A DNA stretch of 64,000 bases. Origin: Bacillota bacterium. Its GTDB lineage: Bacteria; Bacillota; Clostridia; Oscillospirales; Acutalibacteraceae. Location: assembly GCA_023412715.1 (NCBI GenBank), contig JAEZCC010000042.1, positions 62,001 to 126,000 on the forward strand, given 5' to 3'. The notes under the pieces were generated by a model. The model was given only the letters and a program-made list of their open reading frames with translations. It was not told the origin of the DNA and made no database searches. The translations under genes were made by a program, and so were the position numbers. Shown here in pieces: positions 1 to 7,331 of this stretch. Within the stretch, counting starts at the first letter, position 1. Each line of letters begins with the position of its first letter.

Positions 1-698
1 TTCTGGGCCTGCCGCACGTCTGGCGGTGGGAGAATTACTCGAGCGCCCTGCTGACGGGCGGCCTGCTGCAGTATTTCTTCAACAGCGTCTTTTACACCGC
101 CGTGACCATCGTGCTGGCGGGCGTGCTCAGCACCATGGCCGCGTATGCGATTTCGCGCCTCAGCTGGAAGGGCAGCACGGGCACCTACACCCTGTTCACG
201 CTCGGCATCATGATTCCGCTGCAGGCGGTGCTGCTGCCGCTTTTCCTGGTGCTCGGGAGGATGAAGCTGCTGAACACCTACTGGGCGCTGCTCATCCCCT
301 ACACCGCGTTCGCCATCCCGATGAGCATCATCATTCTGTGCGGCTTTTTCGGCTCGATCCCGCGCGACATTGAAGAGGCGGCGTTCCTGGACGGGTGCAG
401 CATCTACGGCGTGTTTTTCCGCATCATCCTGCCGATGATCCGCTCGGCCATCGCGACGGTTTCCATCTTCACCTTCCTCGGCACCTGGAACGAGCTGATG
501 TTTGCGAACACGTTCGTCAACAGCTCGGCGTTCCGCACGCTTCCGGTCGGCATCTTCTCCTTCGCGGGGGAATTCCAGACGAACTGGGGCGCCATCGGCG
601 CCGGCATGGTTGTCGCGACGATTCCGACCATCCTGATTTACTGCTTCCTGAGCGATCAGATCCAGTCGAGCGTCATCGCAGGCTCCGTCAAAGGCTGA
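1..698 (+). CDS. Carbohydrate ABC transporter permease, MalG type (5' truncated by window edge)
   Basis: The reading frame is open from base 3 and ends in TGA at 696-698, so the start lies upstream of the window. The visible 231 residues contain several hydrophobic segments and the EAA loop that docks to the ATPase (EEAAFLDGCSIYGVFFRI, near base 375). The C-terminus ends SVIAGSVKG, the ending typical of CUT1-family MalG-like permeases. It would form the inner-membrane pore of a sugar importer with partners outside the window. A hairpin at 712-750 probably ends the operon. The substrate cannot be read from the sequence. Confidence 0.9.
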   Translation, partial: LGLPHVWRWENYSSALLTGGLLQYFFNSVFYTAVTIVLAGVLSTMAAYAISRLSWKGSTGTYTLFTLGIMIPLQAVLLPLFLVLGRMKLLNTYWALLIPYTAFAIPMSIIILCGFFGSIPRDIEEAAFLDGCSIYGVFFRIILPMIRSAIATVSIFTFLGTWNELMFANTFVNSSAFRTLPVGIFSFAGEFQTNWGAIGAGMVVATIPTILIYCFLSDQIQSSVIAGSVKG

Positions 699-711
699 CT
701 CTGCCTTGCAG

Positions 712-750
712 AGGGAGGCCCCGCCGTTATTCGCGCGGAGCCTCCCTTCT
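712..750 (+). terminator. Probable terminator after the MalG-type permease
   Basis: AGGGAGGC at 712-719 pairs with GCCTCCCT at 740-747, with an inner CGC/GCG pairing, and is followed by a short pyrimidine run. There is no long T-tract, so confidence is moderate. Confidence 0.45.
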
Positions 751-773
751 TCGCGCGGAAGGGAAAAAAGCTG

Positions 774-801
774 TTGCAATTTCATGGTTTTATGTTACAA
801 T
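774..801 (+). promoter_or_regulatory. Sigma-A promoter for the ferredoxin gene
   Basis: TTGCAA (774-779) and TACAAT (796-801) are separated by 16 bp and lie 36 bp upstream of the ferredoxin ATG. A GGAGG ribosome site follows at 822-826. Confidence 0.55.
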
Positions 802-836
802 GTGCTTAGATTATATGAGATGGAGGTGTGTTCTGA

Positions 837-1007
837 ATGGCGTATGTTATCAGTGATGATTGCATTTCCTGCGGTGCCTGCGCGGGTGAGTGCCCGGTAG
901 GCGCGATTTCCGAAGGTGACGGGAAATTTGAGATTGACCCTGAAAAATGCACGGAGTGCGGCTCCTGCGCGAGTGTTTGCCCGGTGGGCGCACCGAAGCC
1001 GGAATAA
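837..1007 (+). CDS. 2[4Fe-4S] ferredoxin (clostridial type)
   Basis: This 56-residue protein begins at ATG 837, after GGAGG at 822-826. It contains two CxxCxxCxxxCP motifs, CISCGACAGECP and CTECGSCASVCP, which bind two [4Fe-4S] clusters. Length and motif spacing match the classical low-potential clostridial ferredoxin that carries electrons between pyruvate:ferredoxin oxidoreductase and hydrogenases. It has its own promoter and terminator, so it is probably a single-gene unit. It could donate to or accept from the [FeFe] hydrogenases encoded at 35-40 kb, but nothing in the sequence links them directly. Confidence 0.95.
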   Translation: MAYVISDDCISCGACAGECPVGAISEGDGKFEIDPEKCTECGSCASVCPVGAPKPE

Positions 1008-1041
1008 ATTTCTGCAGGAATTGCCTTGGGAAGGGCGGAGC

Positions 1042-1061
1042 GCGGGGCGCCCCGCTTTTTT
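1042..1061 (+). terminator. Terminator after ferredoxin
   Basis: The perfect GC palindrome GCGGGGCGCCCCGC (1042-1055) is followed directly by six T residues. Confidence 0.6.
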
Positions 1062-1078
1062 CTTTGCGGAGGGAACGG

Positions 1079-1849
1079 ATGACACAGGCGGATGACGCCG
1101 GCGCGCTTCGCGGCGGGGAGAGGCTGGAGCCTCTGGCCCGCGGCGTCTCGGTGATCGTCGGCAACGGGCATACTTTCAATACCGACACGGTGCTGCTGGC
1201 CGCCTTTTCCATGCCGGGGGAAGGCGAGGTCTGCGCGGATTTCGGCACGGGGTGCGGCGCCATCCCGCTGATCTGGTGCGCGCGGGCGAAGCCGCGCTTC
1301 GTCTATGCCGTGGAGCTGCAGCCGGCGGCCTGCTCCATGGCCGGGCGTTCGGCGGCGCGCAGCGGCATGGCGGACCGCATCGGCGTGGTCGGGTGCGACA
1401 TCCGCAGGCTGCGGGAGGAGCGGGCGCTGCCTGCGGGCGGCCTCGACCGCATCGCCTGCAACCCGCCCTACAAGCCGGCGGGCACGGGGATTGAAAGCGC
1501 GGACGAGAGCGGCAGGATTGCCCGGCACGAAACCGCGTGCACGTTCGCGGAGACCGCCGCGGCCGCGTCGTGTTTTCTGCGCTGGGGCGGCCGCTTTTTC
1601 TGCTGCATGCGGCCCGAGCGCCTGTGCGGCACGCTGCTCGACCTGCGGCGGGCCGGGCTTGAGCCGAAGCGGATCCGCTTTGTGCAGCAGCGCGCGCAGT
1701 CGGCGCCGTTTCTGTTCCTGCTGCAGGCCGCCCGCGGCGGCAGGCCGGGCATGCGGGTCGAGCCGGTCCTGCTTGTGGAAAACGGGCGGGACGGGCTTTC
1801 GGAAGAAATGCTCGCCGTTTACGGCGATTATAAGGAGGGGCATACATGA
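1079..1849 (+). CDS. TrmN6-like tRNA1(Val) (adenine-37-N6)-methyltransferase
   Basis: A 256-residue class I SAM-dependent methyltransferase. The SAM-binding motif I is ADFGTGCGAIPL (residues ~44-55), and the N6-adenine methylase motif NPPY appears in RIACNPPYKPAG (~residue 127). Length and motif layout match the COG4123 family that methylates A37 of tRNA1(Val). ATG 1079 is preceded by GGAGGG. The stop overlaps the rsmI start (ATGA), a pairing often seen in Firmicutes, so the two are translationally coupled RNA-modification genes. Substrate assignment comes from the family, not from this sequence. Confidence 0.85.
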   Translation: MTQADDAGALRGGERLEPLARGVSVIVGNGHTFNTDTVLLAAFSMPGEGEVCADFGTGCGAIPLIWCARAKPRFVYAVELQPAACSMAGRSAARSGMADRIGVVGCDIRRLREERALPAGGLDRIACNPPYKPAGTGIESADESGRIARHETACTFAETAAAASCFLRWGGRFFCCMRPERLCGTLLDLRRAGLEPKRIRFVQQRAQSAPFLFLLQAARGGRPGMRVEPVLLVENGRDGLSEEMLAVYGDYKEGHT

Positions 1850-2685
1850 GCGGAAGGCTGATTGTGGTCGGCACGCCGATCGGCAACCTGTCGGACTTTT
1901 CGCCCCGTGCGGCCGAGGCGCTGGCTTCTGCCGATTTCATCGCCGCGGAAGACACGCGCGTGACCCGCAAGCTGCTGACGCATTTCAACATCCACAAGCC
2001 TCTGGTCAGCTACCACGAGCATAACAAGCAGGAGCGCGGCGATACGCTGTGCGGCCGCATGGCGGCGGGCGAGGTCTGCGCGCTGGTCTCCGACGCCGGA
2101 ATGCCGGCCATCTCGGACCCGGGCGAGCTGCTTGTCGCGCAGTGCGTGGAGCGGGGCATCCCGGTCAGCGTCGTGCCGGGGCCGAGCGCCGTCGTTTCCG
2201 CGCTGGCGATTTCAGGCCTGCCGACGGGGCGCTTTACCTTCGAGGGCTTTCTGAGCGTCAACAAAAAGAGCCGCAGGGAGCATCTCGAAAGCCTGAAGGG
2301 CGAAACGCGCACCATGGTTTTCTACGAGGCGCCGCACAAGCTTGCCGCGACCCTTGCGGATCTTCTGGGCGCGTTCGGCGATCGCCGGGTCGCCCTTGCG
2401 CGCGAGCTGACGAAAATCCACGAAGAGGTCGTGCGCACGACGCTCGCGCAGGCGGCGCAGCGTTATGCCGACGGCGGCGCAAAGGGCGAGTTCGTCCTCG
2501 TCGTGGAGGGCGCGCCGGAATCCGCGCCGCAGGCGGCGCCCGAGCAGGACGCCGTCGCCCTGGCGCGGGCGTATCTCGCGCAGGGGAATTCCGCGGCGCA
2601 GGCGGCAAAGCGCGCGGCGGCGGAAACGGGAAGAAAGAAAAACGAGCTGTACCGCGAACTGATGAACGACGGCAAAACTCGCTGA
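1846..2685 (+). CDS. rsmI: 16S rRNA (cytidine-1402-2'-O)-methyltransferase RsmI
   Basis: A 279-residue member of the tetrapyrrole-methylase fold family. The N-terminal GTPIGNLSDFSPRA motif, AAEDTRVTRKLL and the SAM-site segment ALVSDAGMPAISDPG are typical of RsmI, which 2'-O-methylates C1402 in the decoding centre of 16S rRNA. ATG 1846 overlaps the upstream methylase by four bases. The C-terminus (residues ~235-279) carries the helical basic tail common in this family. Length is normal and no key motif is missing. Confidence 0.95.
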   Translation: MSGRLIVVGTPIGNLSDFSPRAAEALASADFIAAEDTRVTRKLLTHFNIHKPLVSYHEHNKQERGDTLCGRMAAGEVCALVSDAGMPAISDPGELLVAQCVERGIPVSVVPGPSAVVSALAISGLPTGRFTFEGFLSVNKKSRREHLESLKGETRTMVFYEAPHKLAATLADLLGAFGDRRVALARELTKIHEEVVRTTLAQAAQRYADGGAKGEFVLVVEGAPESAPQAAPEQDAVALARAYLAQGNSAAQAAKRAAAETGRKKNELYRELMNDGKTR

Positions 2686-2704
2686 CGGGGCGGAAAAGAA
2701 ACCA

Positions 2705-4000
2705 ATGCAGATTTTCATACAGTTTTTTCTGGAGATAAGGGCGTTCCTCCTCCGCCGCGCGGGGGACTATTTTGCGCAGGGAAGCCGGTATTTCGGCGCG
2801 CTTGTCAAATGGATTTTGCTGGCGGGCCTGACCGGCGCGCTGGCGGGGGGAGCGGGCACGCTGTTCTATTTCTGTGTCGCCGCCGCGACCCGGCTGCGCC
2901 TGCAGAACGAATGGCTCGTCTGGCTGCTGCCGGCGGGCGGCGCGCTGATTGCTTTCCTTTATCATCTGGCCAAAGCGGACCATTCGCAGGGCACCAACCT
3001 TGTGATCGAGGCGATCCGTTCCCCCGAGCCGGTGCCGCTCAAGATGGCGCCTCTCATTTTTGTCTCGACCGCCGTCACGCACCTGGTCGGCGGCTCGGCG
3101 GGGCGCGAGGGTGCCGCGCTGCAGATCGGCGGCAGCCTCGGGTACGGCGTCGGCCGGCTGTTCCGGCTGGATGAGCGGGATCTCCACCTCATCACCATGT
3201 GCGGCATGGCGGCCTGCTTCAGCGCTTTGTTCGGGACGCCGGTCACAGCCGCAGTTTTCGTCATGGAGGTCGTGACGGTCGGGGTCATGTATTATTCGGC
3301 CCTGGTGCCCTGCACCGTGGCGGCGCTGGTGGGCGCCTTCCTCGCGCGGCAGTTCCGCGAGCCGGTCACGGCCTTTGCCGTGGCGGGCGTGCCCGCCGTG
3401 AGCTTCTTTTCTGTCGGGCGGGTCGTCGCGCTGGCGGCGCTGTGCGCGGCGGTGAGCTGGTTTTACTGCAAAATGATGCGCGGCTGCCACCATATGTTCC
3501 AGCGCCGCATACCCGGCAAAATCGCTCGCGCGGCGGTCGGCGGCGCAGTCATCGCCCTGCTGACCCTGCCGTTCGGGAGGGATTATCTCGGCCTCGGTTC
3601 CGCGCAGATCACCGCGTCCCTCGGCGGTCACGCGCAGACGTGGGCGTTCCTGCTGAAAATCCTGTTTACCGCGCTGACAATCGGCAGCGGGTTTAAAGGC
3701 GGCGAGATTATCCCGGCGTTTTTCGCCGGTTCCACGTTCGGGTGCGCCGCCGGCGGCCTGCTCGGCCTGAATCCCTCGTTCGGGGCGTCGATCGGCCTTG
3801 TGGCGGTGTTCTGCGGCGTGACCAACTGCCCGCTGACGTCCCTGGTCCTCAGCGTGGAGGTGTTCGGCGCAAAAGGCATCCTTTTCTACCTTCTGGCCGC
3901 CTCGGTCAGCTATCTGCTTTCCGGCTGTTCCGGCATCTATTCCCGCCAGAAGATCCTTTACGCGAAGGATAAGGCGCTTTACCTCGGCGACGACGAATAA
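2705..4000 (+). CDS. CLC-family anion channel/antiporter, possibly the fluoride-type branch
   Basis: A 431-residue polytopic protein with about ten hydrophobic helices. The CLC gating motif is present as GGSAGREGAALQIGG (~residues 134-148), with the glutamate that gates transport. FKGGEIIPAFFAGSTFG (~320-336) matches the second conserved anion-binding motif. The family moves chloride or fluoride, often against protons. From memory the GREG(A/T)xxQ form resembles fluoride-exporting CLC-F proteins more than EcCLC, but I cannot prove this and see no fluoride riboswitch upstream. ATG 2705 lies 19 bp after rsmI, with only a weak ribosome site, so it probably reads through from that operon. Confidence 0.88.
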   Translation: MQIFIQFFLEIRAFLLRRAGDYFAQGSRYFGALVKWILLAGLTGALAGGAGTLFYFCVAAATRLRLQNEWLVWLLPAGGALIAFLYHLAKADHSQGTNLVIEAIRSPEPVPLKMAPLIFVSTAVTHLVGGSAGREGAALQIGGSLGYGVGRLFRLDERDLHLITMCGMAACFSALFGTPVTAAVFVMEVVTVGVMYYSALVPCTVAALVGAFLARQFREPVTAFAVAGVPAVSFFSVGRVVALAALCAAVSWFYCKMMRGCHHMFQRRIPGKIARAAVGGAVIALLTLPFGRDYLGLGSAQITASLGGHAQTWAFLLKILFTALTIGSGFKGGEIIPAFFAGSTFGCAAGGLLGLNPSFGASIGLVAVFCGVTNCPLTSLVLSVEVFGAKGILFYLLAASVSYLLSGCSGIYSRQKILYAKDKALYLGDDE

Positions 4001-4053
4001 TGCGCGCAAAATGCCGCGCCTGCGAGAATTCCGGAAACGGATGGGCATCCTAA

Positions 4054-4086
4054 CTTTGTTCCCCGGAGGCTTCCGGGAGAACAAAG
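4054..4086 (+). promoter_or_regulatory. Hairpin abutting the ribosome site of the lipoprotein gene
   Basis: CTTTGTTC at 4054-4061 pairs with GAACAAAG at 4079-4086, and CCCGGA at 4062-4067 pairs with TCCGGG at 4072-4077, giving a 14-bp stem with one bulged A and a GGCT loop. The 3' arm ends in the first G of the GGAGG ribosome site (4086-4090). No T-tract follows, so this is a leader hairpin and not a clear terminator. It could control translation or simply protect the transcript 5' end. Confidence 0.5.
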
Positions 4087-4099
4087 GAGGAGCAGATTC

Positions 4100-4753
4100 A
4101 TGTCTCAGGGAAAATTCCGTGGCGGGAAGAAAACGTCCCGCCCGTCTGTCCGCAGGCTCCGGCAGGGACGCGCCGCTTTCTGCGCCGCGCTGGCCCTGAG
4201 CCTTTGCTGCGGCCTGTTTTCCGCCTGCGGCAAGGCCGCGGCCGCGTCTTCCGAAACGACGTCTTCCCGGGCAGTTTCGTCTGAAGCCGCCGTTTCCAAA
4301 ACCGCCGCAGTTTCTTCCGCCGCTTCTTCGCGGGCACCGGCCGCTTCCGTCATCTATGAAAATAAGCAATACGGCCTGCGCGTCGCTCTGCCGGAGGACT
4401 GGAAGGGCTACCAGGTGCTGACGCAGCAGTGGGCGGCGTTCAAGGTTTCCGACCCCGGCGCGGGGAACTCCGTCTTCGGACCGGAGATTGTGCTCCGCAG
4501 CCCGAAATGGACGCAGGCGAAGCCGTACCAGGACATCCCGATTATGATTTTTTCACCTGAGCAGTGGCAGCAGCTGAATCAGGACGTCATCCACATCGGC
4601 GCCGCGCCGATTGGCCCGCGGGAGCTGGCCAGAAACGCGAGATATGTGTTCGCGCTGCCCGCGCGGTATAATTTTGCGTTCCCGGAGGGCTACGAGGAAG
4701 TCGAAAAAATCATTGACTCCGGCGCTGTCACGGCCTTCGAATGGACCCTGTGA
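4100..4753 (+). CDS. Predicted lipoprotein of unknown function
   Basis: A 217-residue protein starting at ATG 4100 after AAAGGAGG. It has an unusually long, basic N-terminus (residues 1-24), a hydrophobic stretch and the lipobox LFSAC, so it should be anchored outside the membrane through Cys ~43. A Ser/Ala-rich linker (~45-85) follows. The C-terminal ~130 residues form a compact domain (YGLRVALPEDWKGY, ending in AFEWTL) that faintly resembles PsbP-like lipoprotein domains, but I do not assign a function. It stands alone between the CLC gene and a convergent PII gene, with a bidirectional terminator behind it. Confidence 0.8.
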   Translation: MSQGKFRGGKKTSRPSVRRLRQGRAAFCAALALSLCCGLFSACGKAAAASSETTSSRAVSSEAAVSKTAAVSSAASSRAPAASVIYENKQYGLRVALPEDWKGYQVLTQQWAAFKVSDPGAGNSVFGPEIVLRSPKWTQAKPYQDIPIMIFSPEQWQQLNQDVIHIGAAPIGPRELARNARYVFALPARYNFAFPEGYEEVEKIIDSGAVTAFEWTL

Positions 4754-4771
4754 ACGAGGCGGCATGCCGGT

Positions 4772-4814
4772 AAAAATACGGGGCACCCGGTTTTCCGGGC
4801 GTCCCGTATTTTTT
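4772..4814. terminator. Bidirectional terminator between the lipoprotein and PII genes
   Basis: AAAAATACGGG (4772-4782) pairs with CCCGTATTTTT (to 4814), with an inner CCCGG/CCGGG around TTTT. A-runs and T-runs on both sides suit termination from either strand. Confidence 0.75.
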
Positions 4815-4831
4815 GTCTGTTCCGGGCAGGA

Positions 4832-5185
4832 TTATTCGTCGTTGGCCCGGACGGCGTCGTCGCCGCGCTCCCCGGTGCGGATGCGGATCGCGTCGATCAC
4901 GTCGTAGACGAAGATCTTTCCGTCGCCGATGTTGCCGGTCTGGGCGGCTTCCGTAATTCTGCGGATGACCTCTTCCGCCTGCCCGTCGGGTACGACAAGC
5001 TCCAGCTTGATTTTCGGCAGGAAGTTGTAGTCCGCTTCCGCCCCGCGGACAATCTCTTTCCAGCCGCGCTGACAGCCGATGCCCATAATCTGGCTCACGC
5101 TGATGCCGCTCAGATCCAGCGGCATCAGGCTTTCTTTGATATCTTCAATCTGCTCGGGACGGATAATCGCCTCAATTTTTTTCAT
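4832..5185 (-). CDS. PII family nitrogen regulatory protein (GlnK/GlnB-like)
   Basis: A 117-residue PII protein starting at ATG 5183-5185. The body MKKIEAIIRPEQIEDIKESL and FLPKIKLELVVPDGQAEEVI is canonical, as is the ATP/2-oxoglutarate site TGNIGDGKIFV. PII trimers sense 2-oxoglutarate and ATP/ADP and block Amt channels with their T-loops. The T-loop reads RGAEADYNF, where enteric GlnB has RGAEYMVDF, so Tyr51 is replaced by Ala and GlnD-style uridylylation cannot occur at that position. This is common in Gram-positive relatives. The gene follows amt by 44 bp in the same operon. Confidence 0.95.
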   Translation of the reverse strand: MKKIEAIIRPEQIEDIKESLMPLDLSGISVSQIMGIGCQRGWKEIVRGAEADYNFLPKIKLELVVPDGQAEEVIRRITEAAQTGNIGDGKIFVYDVIDAIRIRTGERGDDAVRANDE

Positions 5186-5229
5186 GGCAGAAATTCCCCT
5201 TTCGCAAGGATGCGCGCAGGCTCCGCAAA

Positions 5230-6465
5230 TCAGTCCATGCCGTTGAACGCCGGGTAGGCCTGCTCGCCGTGCTCCACAATGTCCAGACCGATTTCTTCCT
5301 CTTTGCCTTCCACGCGGATGCGTTTTGTGCAAAGCTTCGCAATGCCGATGGAAATGAGCGTGCCGATTACCGCCACGGCGATCGCGACCCCGACCGCGGC
5401 GAGCTGGCGCACGAAGAGACTGGCGTCGCCGTAGATCAGGCCGTTCCATCTGGCGGCCGGGTTAATGGAGCTCTGCGCGAAAATCCCGGTGGAAATCCCT
5501 CCCCAGATGCCGCCGACGCCGTGGCAGCCGAAAACGTCCAGCGCGTCGTCGTAGCCGAACTTGCCCTTGACGACGGTGATGAAGAAATAAGAGATCGGGC
5601 TTGCCAGCGCCCCGATGACGATGGAAGCCCACACGGGCACGAACCCGGCGCCGGGCGTGATGGCGACAAGGCCGATCACCATGCCGGTGGAAGCGCCGAC
5701 CAGCGACGGGTTCCCGCTGCGGACCCTTTCAATCAGCATCCACGACAGCATCGCGGCCGCGGCGGAAGTGTTGGTGGTCAGAAAGGCGTGCGCGGCAAGC
5801 TCGTTCGCGGCTCCCGCGCTGCCGCCGTTGAAGCCGAACCAGCCGAACCAGAGAAGGGCGGCTCCCAGAAAGACCATAGGGACGTTGTGCGGGTGGTACG
5901 AGATTTTTCCGTAATGCTTCCGCTTGCCGAGCATAATGGCAAGCACCAGCGCGCTGATGCCGGAGGTGATGTGCACCACGTTGCCGCCGGCGAAATCAAC
6001 GGCGCCGAGATTCATCAGCAGGCCGCCGCCCCACACCATGTGCGCCATGGGGTAGTAGACCAGCAGGGACCAGACGCCGAGAAAAATGAACAGCGTCGGG
6101 AAGCGCATCCGTTCCACGACGGCGCCCGTGATCAGGGCGGGCGTGATGATGGCGAACATCATCTGAAAGATGGCAAAAGTCAGCGTGTTGGGGTACGCCA
6201 GAGTCTGATCCTTCAATGTGTCGAAATTCATGCCGAACCAGTTCAGATTGCCGATAAAGCCCCCGGTGTCGCCGCTGAAGGAGAGCGAGAAGCCCACCAG
6301 AACCCAGAGGATGGAGGCGAGGCCGAGCGTCAGCGCGCAGGAGAGGATGGTGTTGATGGAATTCTTGCGCTTTGTCATGCCGGAGTAGAAAAAAGCAAGG
6401 CCGGGCGTCATAAGAAAAACGAGGGCCGAACATGTCAGCATCCAGGCAAAATCGCCGTGATTCAT
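5230..6465 (-). CDS. amt: Ammonium transporter, Amt family
   Basis: A 411-residue, 11-helix ammonium channel. The twin pore histidines lie in GGNVVHITSG (~residue 168) and VFGCHGVGGIWGG (~312), and the Phe/Trp gate region is intact. It brings ammonium across the cell membrane under low nitrogen and is closed by the PII protein encoded next. ATG 6463-6465 follows a GGGAGG ribosome site. Its mRNA leader contains an intrinsic terminator (6535-6581) between promoter and start codon, suggesting control by attenuation. Confidence 0.97.
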   Translation of the reverse strand: MNHGDFAWMLTCSALVFLMTPGLAFFYSGMTKRKNSINTILSCALTLGLASILWVLVGFSLSFSGDTGGFIGNLNWFGMNFDTLKDQTLAYPNTLTFAIFQMMFAIITPALITGAVVERMRFPTLFIFLGVWSLLVYYPMAHMVWGGGLLMNLGAVDFAGGNVVHITSGISALVLAIMLGKRKHYGKISYHPHNVPMVFLGAALLWFGWFGFNGGSAGAANELAAHAFLTTNTSAAAAMLSWMLIERVRSGNPSLVGASTGMVIGLVAITPGAGFVPVWASIVIGALASPISYFFITVVKGKFGYDDALDVFGCHGVGGIWGGISTGIFAQSSINPAARWNGLIYGDASLFVRQLAAVGVAIAVAVIGTLISIGIAKLCTKRIRVEGKEEEIGLDIVEHGEQAYPAFNGMD

Positions 6466-6534
6466 GCAATGTTACCTCCCAGAAAATGGATTGGCAAGGC
6501 ACTGCCGCTGCATTACAGCGCTATAAGCAGCGAC

Positions 6535-6581
6535 AAAAAACGGGGCCAGCGGTGATTCCAAGTGAAATCACCACCGGCCCC
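6535..6581 (-). promoter_or_regulatory. Intrinsic terminator inside the amt leader (candidate attenuator)
   Basis: On the minus strand GGGGCCGGTGGTGATT pairs over 16 bp (two G-T pairs) with AATCACCGCTGGCCCC around an 8-nt loop, followed by six T. It sits between the amt promoter (6602-6630) and the ribosome site, and no gene on that strand ends here. An 8-nt complement (6583-6590 with 6490-6497) flanks it and could close a larger structure. Confidence 0.7.
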
Positions 6582-6601
6582 ATTGCCAATTGTTTGTTAA
6601 G

Positions 6602-6630
6602 ATGATAACATATCTTTTTAGGAAAAGCAA
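6602..6630 (-). promoter_or_regulatory. Sigma-A promoter of amt-PII
   Basis: On the minus strand TTGCTT (6625-6630) and TATCAT (6602-6607) are separated by 17 bp. Transcription would begin about 13 nt before the leader terminator. Confidence 0.6.
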
Positions 6631-6805
6631 GCAATCTGCATTAATTTTAACGACAGAATTCATAATTTCCTTGTCTTTAGAAGGTAGCACCACTTTTCTC
6701 CCCCGGTTTTGCAGAACGGGTTATGCCTGCCATCGGCTAAGAAGAATAAGCGAAAGCGGACGGATGCATGGCCTGCCGCCGGCGGCCCTGCCGGGTGAAA
6801 AAATC

Positions 6806-6834
6806 TTGACTTTTACGCCGAAAGCTAATATAAT
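6806..6834 (+). promoter_or_regulatory. tRNA-Arg promoter
   Basis: TTGACT (6806-6811) and a perfect TATAAT (6829-6834) are spaced by 17 bp, about 30 bp before the tRNA. Confidence 0.75.
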
Positions 6835-6864
6835 AATAAAGCTGTCCTAAAAAGCAGCGGTTGT

Positions 6865-6941
6865 GCGCTCGTAGCTCAGCTGGATAGAGTACTTGACTAC
6901 GAATCAAGGGGTCGCGGGTTCGAATCCCTCCGGGCGCACCA
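6865..6941 (+). tRNA. tRNA-Arg (anticodon ACG)
   Basis: A 77-nt cloverleaf with encoded CCA. The acceptor stem GCGCTCG pairs with CGGGCGC, the D-stem GCTC with GAGT, and the anticodon stem CTTGA with TCAAG around loop CTACGAA, giving anticodon ACG for CGN arginine codons. The T-loop is TTCGAAT. The T-stem GCGGG/CCCTC has one mismatch (C opposite T), unusual for a functional gene and notable because exactly this 3' half is copied downstream. It has its own promoter and terminator. Confidence 0.92.
6925..6941 (+). repeat. Direct repeat copy 1: tRNA-Arg 3' end
   Basis: The 17 bases TCCCTCCGGGCGCACCA form the end of tRNA-Arg and recur exactly at 7113-7129. A tRNA 3'-end duplication is the classical footprint of site-specific integration, so this may be an attachment-site half. 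Confidence 0.6.
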
Positions 6942-6947
6942 AAAAGC

Positions 6948-6983
6948 AGAAGTTCAACCCTTGCGGTTGGGCTTCTGTTTTTT
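6948..6983 (+). terminator. Terminator after tRNA-Arg
   Basis: AGAAGTTCAACC pairs over 12 bp with GGTTGGGCTTCT around CTTGC, followed by G and six T. Confidence 0.85.
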
Positions 6984-6994
6984 CATACGGTTTG

Positions 6995-7010
6995 GGAGGG
7001 ACTCGAACCC
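6995..7010 (-). repeat. Inverted copy of the tRNA T-arm
   Basis: Read on the minus strand, these 16 bases are GGGTTCGAGTCCCTCC, one base different from the tRNA T-arm at 6916-6931. The two arms face each other across the tRNA terminator and could form one long hairpin. Confidence 0.55.
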
Positions 7011-7112
7011 GAAAGGGTCTGAGCGTGAAAAAGCTGTGCCTGTGTCACAGTTTTAGCGAAGAGCGGCGCAGCGGCTTGCCGCAAGCCGGCAGGCGGTGAA
7101 ACCGCCGGCAAG

Positions 7113-7129
7113 TCCCTCCGGGCGCACCA
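7113..7129 (+). repeat. Direct repeat copy 2 of the tRNA-Arg 3' end
   Basis: Exact 17-base copy of 6925-6941, including CCA, with no complete tRNA in front of it. Bases 7040-7110 are GC-rich and hairpin-forming and may be the remains of an integrated element or a second tRNA-like repeat. I see no gene in 6984-7331. Confidence 0.6.
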
Positions 7130-7331
7130 GTCGAGAGCCTCGACACGCAATTCGCCTTTGAGGCCTTTTTTACTTGAGAAAGTGACTGCCGCAAAACTTT
7201 CGTTTTGCAACAGCCCCGTATCTATTTTTTATTATGTTTTGTAAAAGTTGCTTTTCAGAAGGCAACTCCACTAACAAAAGCCCCGTCAAGTGAAAGGATG
7301 ACAATTCTTATCATGGAAAGGGGTATACGAA

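Noticed and set aside
2258..4369. 703-residue frame on the minus strand opposite rsmI and the CLC gene
   Set aside because: A GC-skew shadow of real plus-strand genes, with low-complexity Arg/Gly/Ala composition.
6893..7099. 68-residue frame across the tRNA 3' end and terminator
   Set aside because: It starts inside the tRNA and reads through the terminator and repeat; not a real gene.
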